Shown here: positions 15,417 through 22,426 of the stretch, one piece after another
Layout of the letters: every line of letters starts with the position of its first letter
Position numbering within the stretch: position 1 is the first letter of the stretch
Assembly (NCBI RefSeq): GCF_900110535.1
Contig: NZ_FOJA01000001.1
Location: 1,240,001 to 1,304,000 of the forward strand
Length of the DNA: 64,000 nucleotides
Origin: Halobacterium jilantaiense
GTDB taxonomy: Archaea > Halobacteriota > Halobacteria > Halobacteriales > Halobacteriaceae
Direction: 5' to 3'
Position numbers and translations under genes: made by a program
The notes under the pieces: model-generated
The model's database searches: none
Told to the model about the DNA's origin: nothing
The model's input: the letters and a program-made list of their open reading frames with translations, nothing else

Positions 15417-17561
15417 ATGCTCCAGCAGGCCGACGCCGTCCCCGCGCCCGCGCCGCCGGACAGCCCGGACGCGTGGTACGCCCCGGACGTGCGCGCCCAG
15501 TACGAGGTCCACCCCGGCACCGTCGTCACCGTCTCGGAGACCGACGGCGGCTTCGCGTACGACGCCCGGCGGCCCGTCCTCGGCGCGAGCGACGAGACAG
15601 CACTCGACCGCGTCCGCGACTACTTCGCGGACGCACAGCTCTCCCGCCCCCGGACGCGGGAGGGCACCCGAGAGCGGGTGGCCGACGGTCTCGCCGAGAA
15701 ACACCGCCAGGTCGTCGCCCGACTCACCGACTGCTCGCGGGCGGCCCGCAGGCGCGTGGAGTTCCACGCGCTCTGCGAACTCCGCGGGCTCGGCGACCTC
15801 ACGCCGCTGGCCCTCGACGACGACGTGGAGGTCGCCGACGCTACCAGCGACTGCCTCGCCGTTCACACCAGCGAGTACGCGCCGGCCCGAACCGACCTCC
15901 CCGCGGACCCGCCGCACCTCGACCGCTTCCTCTCCGAGCGACTCGCGCGCTACACCGTGCCGTTCCGCGACTTCGAGATACCCGTGGTGGTCTACCGAGA
16001 GCGCGTACTCGGCCGGGACGCCTTCGACACCAAGTACGCCGTCCGCGAGCCCGACCGCCTCCCCGGCGACGACGAACTCGTCGCCGAGTGCAAGGACCGC
16101 ATCTGGGAGGCCAGCGTCTCGGACGTGCTCGGCGACGGCCGCGACCGCACCGAGTTCGTCGCCGAACGCGCCCGCACGCTCCTCTCCCGGCGGCTCACCG
16201 TCCGGAACACGCGGGCGTGGCTGGACGCCACCCGGCACAGAGTGCGGGCCGCGCTCGCCGAGTACGGCCTCGCCGTCCCGCCGGTCGGGTGGCGGTTCAG
16301 TGACGACCGGCTGGAGGACCTGACGTACTACGTCCTCCGGGACTTCGTCGGCGACGGCGAACTCACGGTCCCCATCCGCGACCCCCACCTCGAAGACGTG
16401 GAAGCGAACCGCCTCGGGGAGCGCGTGAAAGTCGTGCCGCGCGGGAGCCTGCGCGCGCACGGCGAACGGCTCCCCACCAACCTCGTGCTGGACGACGAGC
16501 AGCGATTCGTCAACCTCGTCACCCAGCTCGCCGCCCGGGACGGCGTCGAACTCAACGCCTCCAATCCGTCGGCGAAGGTCAACCTCGAACCCGCGGAGGT
16601 CACCGACGACGTGACCATCCGGTGTGCGGTCGCGCTCCCCGCAATCAGCGAGGACGGCCCGCACGTCTCCATCCGGAAGCAGGCCGCCGACGCGCTCACA
16701 CCCGTCGACCTCCTGGAGCGCGACAGCATCACTCCGGAGGTCGTCGCGCTGCTCTGGATGGTGTACGAACACCACGGCGTCGTCCTCTACTCGGGTCCCA
16801 CCGGCGTCGGGAAGACGACGCTGATGAACGCCCACATGCCGTTCGTCCCCTTCGACGACCGCCCCATCAGCATCGACGAGGGCAGCCGGGAGGTCCGGCT
16901 CCCACACGAGACCGGCGTCTCACTGACCACCCGCGACCACGAGCGCGAGTTCAAGCGCGTCTCGATGGCGGACCTGATGACCGAGACCAATTATCTCAAT
17001 CCCGACGTGGAGGTCATCGCCGAAATCAACACCCGGGAGAGCTTCGAGAGCTTCGCGCAGGTGCTGAACACCGGCCACGGCGTCGTCGGCACGACGCACG
17101 CCGAGGACGTGGAGACGCTCGTGAACCGGGCGGTCGAGCAGGGCGTCCCCGCCTACCTCCTCCGCGAGGTCGACCTCGTCGTCTTCCCCCGGCACGTCAA
17201 CGGCGACCGGTACGTCGGCGAGGTCGTGGAGTTCGTCAACGACCCCGACGACGCCACGGAGACCATCGAGAAGGACGGCGGCGCAGTCCACTACCGCCGG
17301 GTCGCCGAGCGCGAACCGGGCAGCGAGAGCGACTACTCGTTCCGGGGCGTCGCGGACGTGCGGTTCTTCGATGCGCTCGCGGCGCGCACCGACCGGCCCG
17401 TCGAGGACGTCCACGACGAGTTCGCGCAGAAACGCCGCTACGTCGAGTACCTCCACCGCGAGGGCGTCGACGACTTCGACGAGCTGTTCGGGCTGCTGTC
17501 GGACCTCCGCACCGACGAGGCAGCGACCGTCGAGCGACTCCAGCGGAGGGCCGGCGAGTGA
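15417..17561 (+). CDS. PilB/TadA-type type II/IV secretion ATPase of an archaeal pilus
   Basis: 714 residues from ATG 15417 (GTG 15414 is equally possible; the promoter spacing points to 15414). Walker A SGPTGVGKTTL lies near residue 460, an Asp box DRPISIDEGSREVRL follows, and a Walker B-like EVIAEINTRESFESFAQVLNTGH with the His box VGTTHAEDVETLVNR completes the secretion-ATPase core. The N-terminal 400 residues are the long haloarchaeal extension. Such ATPases power assembly of type IV pili and archaella from the cytoplasmic face. It overlaps the TadC-like gene by GTGA. No archaellum genes (flaI/arlI context, arlH) are nearby, so it is a pilus-type system. Confidence 0.92.
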   Translation: MLQQADAVPAPAPPDSPDAWYAPDVRAQYEVHPGTVVTVSETDGGFAYDARRPVLGASDETALDRVRDYFADAQLSRPRTREGTRERVADGLAEKHRQVVARLTDCSRAARRRVEFHALCELRGLGDLTPLALDDDVEVADATSDCLAVHTSEYAPARTDLPADPPHLDRFLSERLARYTVPFRDFEIPVVVYRERVLGRDAFDTKYAVREPDRLPGDDELVAECKDRIWEASVSDVLGDGRDRTEFVAERARTLLSRRLTVRNTRAWLDATRHRVRAALAEYGLAVPPVGWRFSDDRLEDLTYYVLRDFVGDGELTVPIRDPHLEDVEANRLGERVKVVPRGSLRAHGERLPTNLVLDDEQRFVNLVTQLAARDGVELNASNPSAKVNLEPAEVTDDVTIRCAVALPAISEDGPHVSIRKQAADALTPVDLLERDSITPEVVALLWMVYEHHGVVLYSGPTGVGKTTLMNAHMPFVPFDDRPISIDEGSREVRLPHETGVSLTTRDHEREFKRVSMADLMTETNYLNPDVEVIAEINTRESFESFAQVLNTGHGVVGTTHAEDVETLVNRAVEQGVPAYLLREVDLVVFPRHVNGDRYVGEVVEFVNDPDDATETIEKDGGAVHYRRVAEREPGSESDYSFRGVADVRFFDALAARTDRPVEDVHDEFAQKRRYVEYLHREGVDDFDELFGLLSDLRTDEAATVERLQRRAGE

Positions 17562-19405
17562 CCGGCGGCGACACGCTCGGCGTGGTCGACCGCGCACTGT
17601 ACGCGCTGTTCGCGCGGCAGGCGGACCGCGACCGCCACGACCCCGACCGCAAACGCTACCGCGCCACCCGCCTCGACCTCGGGTTCGACGTCTTCCTCGC
17701 CCGCGTCTACGGCGCGTCCTGGCTCGCGCTCGCGGCCGTCGCGGCGGCAGCGGCGGTCACCGGACTCGCGCTCGGGGTCGGCCCGCTCGCACCGATAGCG
17801 CAGGTCCTGCCGGCGAGCCAGCCGGCCGCCGTGTGGCTCGCCGTGGGCCTCCCGCTGGGGCTCGTCACCAAGCGGGCGACAGTGTGGGCGGGCGGCCGCT
17901 ACCTCGGCTGGCGGGCGAAAGCCCGCCGGGCGGACATCCAGGCCACACTGCCGGGTGCCGTCCGCTACCTTTCCGTGCTCGCGTCCGGCACGACGGACGA
18001 GCGGGCTCTCCTCGCGCGCATCGCCGACCGGCCGGCCGCCTACGGCGAGACCGCGGCGGCGTTCCGGGACGTGCTCAACACCGCCGAACTCACTGGCAGC
18101 GTCGACCGCGGGCTGCGAGTCGTCGCCCGCGACACGCCGAGCCGGGACGTGCTCGCGCCCTTCCTGCTGAAGCTCCGCGAGCACGCCGCCCAGGGCCCGG
18201 ACGCCGTCGCCCAGTACCTCGAACTCGAATCGCGGATGCTCGCGAACAGCCGCGAACGCAGCCGCGAGCGCGCCGCGGGTTTCCTCGAACTCGTCGCCGA
18301 ACTGTTCATCGTTCTCCTGGTGTTGCCCGCGCTGCTGGTCATCGTCGCCACCGTCATGAGCGTCCTCGCGCCCGGGCTCGGGGCACCGGTCGCCACGCCG
18401 CTCGGAACGACCACGGTGCGCGCGATGCTGGTCTACGGCAGCGCTGGCTTCGTGCTCGTCGTCGGCGTGCTCGCCGCCTGGCTCGTCGGCGATATGCGGC
18501 CCCGAGGGTTCGCCTGGCACGGCCACAGCCGCTCGACCGGCCTCGGCGTGCTCGCGAACGCAGCCAGAAACCCAGCGGACGCCGCCGTCGTCGCCGCCCT
18601 GCCTGCGCTCGCCGTGGGCGGCTGGCTCGCCGACACGGGCCTGAACGTGGTGAACGTCGCGCTGCTGTCGTACGTCGCGTTCGCCGTCCCGGTCGGCGCT
18701 GTCGCCGCACGCCGCGCGCGTATCGACGACGCGAAGGACCGCGAGATACAGGACTTCGTCCACGCCGTCTCCGGCCACGTCAGCCTCGGCCGGCCGTTCG
18801 GCGACGCCGTCTCCCGGGTCGCCGACGACGTCGACCTCGGCCCGCTGAACCCCGACGTCGACGACCTCGCGTTCAACCTCGCAGTCACCACCCACGACGA
18901 GGATGTCCGGGCGGCCGCCCTCGGCCAGTTCGTCGAGCGCGTCGACACCCAGCTCGCCGCCCAGACCGTTGGCCTCGTCTCCGGCGCGCTCGACGCCGGC
19001 AGCGACGCCGACGCCGCCTTCGAGGCGCTGCAGGCGGAGGTCGGCCGGCTCTACCACGAGAAGCGCGCGCTCCGCTCCCGGCTGCTCGTCTACGTCGCCG
19101 TCGGCTGGACGACCGCGCTGCTCGTCGTCGGCATCACGGTCGCCGTGAACCTCGCCGTCCTCGACAGCTTCGCGCAGCTCTCGGCGGTCTCGGACGCCGC
19201 GAACGCGGGCGGCCTCGCCATCGACCCCGGCGCTGTCGACCTGGAGCGCGACCGCTTCCGGTTCTACGTCGTCACGCAGGCGACGATGCTGGCCTGCGGC
19301 TGGTTCGCCGGTGCCGCGAACCGCGGGCGCTACGACGCCCTGCTGCACTCGGGGCTGCTCGTCGCGGTCGCCTACGCCGTCTTCGCCGGGGTGGGGATGC
19401 TGTGA
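17558..19405 (+). CDS. TadC/PilC-type pilus platform membrane protein with two T2SSF-like halves
   Basis: 615 residues from GTG 17558 in the GTGA overlap. Two similar halves are visible: residues about 135-275 (LPGAVRYLSVLASGTTDERAL ... AELFIVLLVLPALLVIVATV) and about 385-560 (IQDFVHAVSGHVSLGRPFGDAV ... LLVYVAVGWTTALLVVG). Each has a cytoplasmic helical T2SSF domain followed by paired TM helices; about nine TM segments in all. This is the platform on which the secretion ATPase acts. In bacteria one T2SSF repeat pair is typical; the long archaeal form fuses them. Its stop overlaps the next gene by GTGA. Confidence 0.88.
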   Translation: MTGGDTLGVVDRALYALFARQADRDRHDPDRKRYRATRLDLGFDVFLARVYGASWLALAAVAAAAAVTGLALGVGPLAPIAQVLPASQPAAVWLAVGLPLGLVTKRATVWAGGRYLGWRAKARRADIQATLPGAVRYLSVLASGTTDERALLARIADRPAAYGETAAAFRDVLNTAELTGSVDRGLRVVARDTPSRDVLAPFLLKLREHAAQGPDAVAQYLELESRMLANSRERSRERAAGFLELVAELFIVLLVLPALLVIVATVMSVLAPGLGAPVATPLGTTTVRAMLVYGSAGFVLVVGVLAAWLVGDMRPRGFAWHGHSRSTGLGVLANAARNPADAAVVAALPALAVGGWLADTGLNVVNVALLSYVAFAVPVGAVAARRARIDDAKDREIQDFVHAVSGHVSLGRPFGDAVSRVADDVDLGPLNPDVDDLAFNLAVTTHDEDVRAAALGQFVERVDTQLAAQTVGLVSGALDAGSDADAAFEALQAEVGRLYHEKRALRSRLLVYVAVGWTTALLVVGITVAVNLAVLDSFAQLSAVSDAANAGGLAIDPGAVDLERDRFRFYVVTQATMLACGWFAGAANRGRYDALLHSGLLVAVAYAVFAGVGML

Positions 19406-20118
19406 CGCGCGAGAACCGCGCGCAGTCGAACGTCGTCGGCGTCGCAATCCTGCTCGGCGTCACGGTTGTCGCGCTCGGCGCGCTCACGGCGAGCGTCGGC
19501 ACCGTCGTCGACCAGCACGCCGCCGCCAGCGACACCCGGCGGGTCGCCGGCGACCTCGACGACGCCCTCCGGCCGGTCGAGACGACGGGCGTCCACCGGG
19601 GCGGCGTGGCGTTCACGGACGGCGAACTCGCCCTCGTCGAACGGCAGGTCCGGGTGTTGAACACGAGCGGCGTGGCCGCCACTGTCGACGCGAACGCGCT
19701 GCGGTTCTCGGCAGGCAGCCGGGCGGCGACCTACCTCGCGGGCAGCGTGCTCGTCGCGGGTGACGGCTGGGCGCGCGCCCGGAGCCCGCTCGCGGTCGCC
19801 GCCGACCCGGACGTCCTCGTCGTGAGCGTGCCCGCACTCCGCGGGAACGTCTCACTGGCGGCCAGCGGCGGTGGCGGCGTCACCAGAACCGTCCGGTCGA
19901 ACGTCAGCCACCACCGCCGCAGCCTCGGGGACGCCGGCTACCGGGTCGCCGTCGAGACGGAGTACGTCGACGCCGTCGCCGACGAGTTCGAGGCGATGGG
20001 CGCGACGACCACGACCCGTGACTTCGACGGCGACGGGGTCCGGAGCGTCGTGGCTCACTTCGACGGCGTGCGCACCGGCTACCTCGTCGTCCACGAGACG
20101 GAGGTGACCGTCGAGTGA
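19402..20118 (+). CDS. single-TM pilin-like protein 1 of the operon (DUF7289-type)
   Basis: 238 residues from GTG 19402, GTGA-coupled. The N-terminus MTRENRAQSNVVGVAILLGV leads straight into a hydrophobic segment (VVGVAILLGVTVVALGALTASVG), the layout of archaeal prepilin-like proteins. The rest is a beta-rich domain with VRVLNTSGVAATVDANALRF and a C-terminal YRVAVETEYVDAVADEFEAMG. This is the largest of the five small proteins and resembles the haloarchaeal DUF7289 family (from memory). I infer a pilin or minor pilin anchored in the membrane with its globular part outside. Confidence 0.8.
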   Translation: MTRENRAQSNVVGVAILLGVTVVALGALTASVGTVVDQHAAASDTRRVAGDLDDALRPVETTGVHRGGVAFTDGELALVERQVRVLNTSGVAATVDANALRFSAGSRAATYLAGSVLVAGDGWARARSPLAVAADPDVLVVSVPALRGNVSLAASGGGGVTRTVRSNVSHHRRSLGDAGYRVAVETEYVDAVADEFEAMGATTTTRDFDGDGVRSVVAHFDGVRTGYLVVHETEVTVE

Positions 20119-20582
20119 CCGCCGGCCGCGCGGTCACGCCCGCCGTCGGGAAGGCCCTCGAAGCCGGCATCGTCGTGCTGTTCGTCGCCACTGCGACGAC
20201 GGCGCTGTACGGCGGCGTGGTGCCCGACGCCCGGAACGCCGCCGGGAGCGAAGTCGGCGAGCGCGCGCTCGAACACGCCGCCGCGGAGGTGGAAGCTGCC
20301 GTCCCGCCGTCGGGCCGGGAGGCCGCGGTCGAGCGCCGGGTGTCGCTGCCCGAGAGCATCAGGGACTACGGCTACGAGATTCGGGCGGCGAACGGGTCGC
20401 TCGTCCTCGCCCACGACCACCCGAGCGTCGGCGGGTCGACGCCGCTCGTGCTCCCCGACCGCGTCCGGACCGTCACGGGCGCGTGGGACGGCGGCGGTGG
20501 CGTCGTCCGCGTCGAACCGCACCCAGCGGGCGGCGTGGTCGTCGTGCTCGCGGACGAGCCGAGTGAGGTGAGCGACCGGTGA
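20115..20582 (+). CDS. single-TM pilin-like protein 2 (DUF7266-type)
   Basis: 155 residues from GTG 20115. The N-terminus is MTAGRAVTPAVGKALEAGIV followed by a hydrophobic stretch (VVLFVATATTALYGGVV), then an acidic Ala/Glu helix and a beta-rich C-terminus (YGYEIRAANGSLVLAHD, VVRVEPHPAGGVVVVLAD). The R-A-V-T-P-A-V-G text resembles the R-[GA]-V-S-P-V-I-G start of classical archaeal pilins, so of the five this one looks closest to a prepilin. It shares 4 nt with the genes on both sides. Confidence 0.75.
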   Translation: MTAGRAVTPAVGKALEAGIVVLFVATATTALYGGVVPDARNAAGSEVGERALEHAAAEVEAAVPPSGREAAVERRVSLPESIRDYGYEIRAANGSLVLAHDHPSVGGSTPLVLPDRVRTVTGAWDGGGGVVRVEPHPAGGVVVVLADEPSEVSDR

Positions 20583-21241
20583 CCGCGAGCCGGGGGCAGG
20601 CGAATCTGCCCGCGCTGGCGGTGGCGCTGCTGCTGGTCGGCGCGAGCGTCGGCGTCGCCGTGGCGCTCGCGGGCGGCGCGTTCGCGGCCGCGAACACGGA
20701 CGCGCAGGACACTCGCTTGGTGTCGTCGCTCGCCGAGCGCCTGGTCGCCGCAGACGGCCCGCTCTCGGTGCGCGCAAACGTCCTCTCGCGAGACGCGGTC
20801 GAGAACGCCTCGGGAGGGCTCTGCCCGGGAGCCGCGGACTGCCAGCTCCGGCTCGATGGGGAGACTGTCGCTGCGCGCGGCGACCCGAAGCGCGGCGAGA
20901 CCGTGCGCCGCATCGTGCTCGTCGCGGACACCGAGCGGCGGACGCTCGACGCCGCGCTCTCCGGGAAAGACGCGGTGACGCTCCCGCGGCGGACCGCGAA
21001 CGCGACGGTCCGGCTGGACCCGCCGACCGGGACGCGCGTGACGACCGTCCGGGCGAACGACCGCGTCGTGCTCCACGACCCCGGCGGCCTCGACGGCCGC
21101 TACGACCTCGCGCTCTCCCGGTACGACACCGTGACGCTGGCACTCGACGCGAACCGCGACCTCGGCCCCAGGGCGCTGACAGTCGGCTACCGCGTCGAGA
21201 CCACGAGCAAGGCCGTCCTAGAGGTGACCGTCGATGCGTGA
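20579..21241 (+). CDS. single-TM pilin-like protein 3 (DUF7263-type)
   Basis: 220 residues from GTG 20579. It begins MTASRGQANLPALAVALLLV and continues GASVGVAVALAGGAFAAA; the SRGQANLP text precedes the TM. The rest is a soluble domain with one close cysteine pair (LCPGAADCQL, about residues 81 and 87) that could form a disulfide outside the cell. Beta-rich C-terminal part (YDTVTLALDANRDLGPRAL). Family from memory DUF7263. Function inferred from context only: a structural or chaperone subunit of the pilus. Confidence 0.75.
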   Translation: MTASRGQANLPALAVALLLVGASVGVAVALAGGAFAAANTDAQDTRLVSSLAERLVAADGPLSVRANVLSRDAVENASGGLCPGAADCQLRLDGETVAARGDPKRGETVRRIVLVADTERRTLDAALSGKDAVTLPRRTANATVRLDPPTGTRVTTVRANDRVVLHDPGGLDGRYDLALSRYDTVTLALDANRDLGPRALTVGYRVETTSKAVLEVTVDA

Positions 21242-21653
21242 GCAGCCGCCGCGCGGCCAGGTGTCGCTGCCGGCTGTCGAGGCCGCCGTCGGCGTGCTGT
21301 TCGTGGTCGCGGTCGCGGCGGCGTTCGCGTTCGGGTCGCCAGCGGGCGGCGTCCCACGGGACGCCCAGCTGGACGCGTACGCCAGCGATGCCGCGACAGT
21401 GCTCGCGAACGAACCGCCCCAGCACGGCGACAGCACCCGACTCGCGGAGGTCGCGGCGTCAGAGGACGCGTTCGACCGGGAGGCCGACGCGCTGGAGCGC
21501 CGCGTCGACCGCATCCTCCCTGACAACCTCCTCTTCCGGGTGGCGACGCCCCACGGGACGGTCGGGTACGCGCGCCCGTCGACTGTGCCGACGGGCGTCG
21601 CGACGGTCCCCACGGGCGGTGGGACAGTGACGGTATGGGTGTGGTACGCGTGA
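21234..21653 (+). CDS. single-TM pilin-like protein 4 (DUF7262-type)
   Basis: 139 residues from ATG 21234, overlapping the previous gene by 8 nt. It begins MREQPPRGQVSLPAVEAAVG and continues into a hydrophobic run (VLFVVAVAAAFAFG). The PRGQVSLPAVE text includes a Glu inside the hydrophobic segment, reminiscent of Glu5 of type IV pilins. An acidic helix and a C-terminal strand-rich tail (VATVPTGGGTVTVWVWYA) follow. Family from memory DUF7262. Confidence 0.75.
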   Translation: MREQPPRGQVSLPAVEAAVGVLFVVAVAAAFAFGSPAGGVPRDAQLDAYASDAATVLANEPPQHGDSTRLAEVAASEDAFDREADALERRVDRILPDNLLFRVATPHGTVGYARPSTVPTGVATVPTGGGTVTVWVWYA

Positions 21654-22147
21654 CGCGGCGCGGCCAACTCGTGCTCGTCGCGGCGGCCGTCGCGGCGCTC
21701 GCGCTCGTTCCGGTCGCGGCGGCCTACCTCCAGTTCGGCTACGCGCCCGATGTCGCCGACCCTGACGCAGACCACGGCGAGCGCGTGGCGAGCGAACTCG
21801 ACCGGCTCGTGGACGACGCCGCGGAGCGCGCGACCGGGCGGCCCTGGAGCGAGCGCGAGGCGGCAGTACGAGAACTCCGCGCGGCGCTCGGGCCACCGGT
21901 CGACACACTGGAGCGGAGTCGGCTGGGCGACGCCGTCGCCGTGCACGTCACGGAGAACGAGTCCGCCGTAGCGGGTGTCGCGTGCCCCAGTGGTCGCGGA
22001 CGCGCGTTCGGTGACTGCGAGCGCGACGGCGGTGTGGTCCTCCAGGAACGCGCGAACGAGACTGTGGTCGTCGCAGTCGCGCTCGACGTGCGCGTGACGA
22101 CGCCGGACGGAACGACGACGTTCACGCGGGTACTTCAACCGAGGTGA
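21650..22147 (+). CDS. single-TM pilin-like protein 5 (DUF7261-type)
   Basis: 165 residues from GTG 21650 in a GTGA overlap; an in-frame ATG at 21635 is possible but less likely given the coupling pattern of the row. It begins MTRRGQLVLVAAAVAALALV; the RRGQ precedes a hydrophobic segment (residues 6-26). A predicted helical part (ERVASELDRLVDDAAERATG) and a beta-rich part follow, with a cysteine pair (VACPSGRGRAFGDCERDG). Family from memory DUF7261. Last gene of the tightly packed row; the operon ends here before a 279-nt gap. Confidence 0.75.
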   Translation: MTRRGQLVLVAAAVAALALVPVAAAYLQFGYAPDVADPDADHGERVASELDRLVDDAAERATGRPWSEREAAVRELRAALGPPVDTLERSRLGDAVAVHVTENESAVAGVACPSGRGRAFGDCERDGGVVLQERANETVVVAVALDVRVTTPDGTTTFTRVLQPR

Positions 22148-22390
22148 CAGTTCGGCGAATGGCGGCGAGCTTACTTCGTGGAATGGGGCGGTTGCCGCCG
22201 GCACGCTGGGCCGGCCAGGCGGCCGACCGCTGGCCTGTACGCCACTCGACACCGCCGCGGGTCACAGCGGCTGGAGTACTCGTCTCCGGGAAGCGACAGT
22301 AGGACCGGATTTCGCGCAGCAGCCCGACGCACGGCGGCTCGTAGCTTCGGCGTTGTGCTGCCGGGGCCGAGCCTACTCGCGAATCGGCGT

Positions 22391-22398
22391 TTTATAAC
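22391..22398 (+). promoter_or_regulatory. TATA-like box of the FG-GAP surface protein gene
   Basis: TTTATAAC, centred 32 nt before ATG 22427. The 279-nt gap 22148-22426 otherwise shows no frame with coding character; the stretch 22178-22400 is GC-rich with several short inverted repeats such as GGCCGGCCAGGCGGCC. Confidence 0.6.
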
Positions 22399-22426
22399 AA
22401 AGACAACAGATGCCGCCAGCGGTGGT

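Noticed and set aside
17438-19447. A 669-codon minus-strand open frame antisense to the platform protein
   Set aside because: The composition is low-complexity charged text, and the sense frame has a coherent TadC-type TM pattern with GTGA coupling on both sides.
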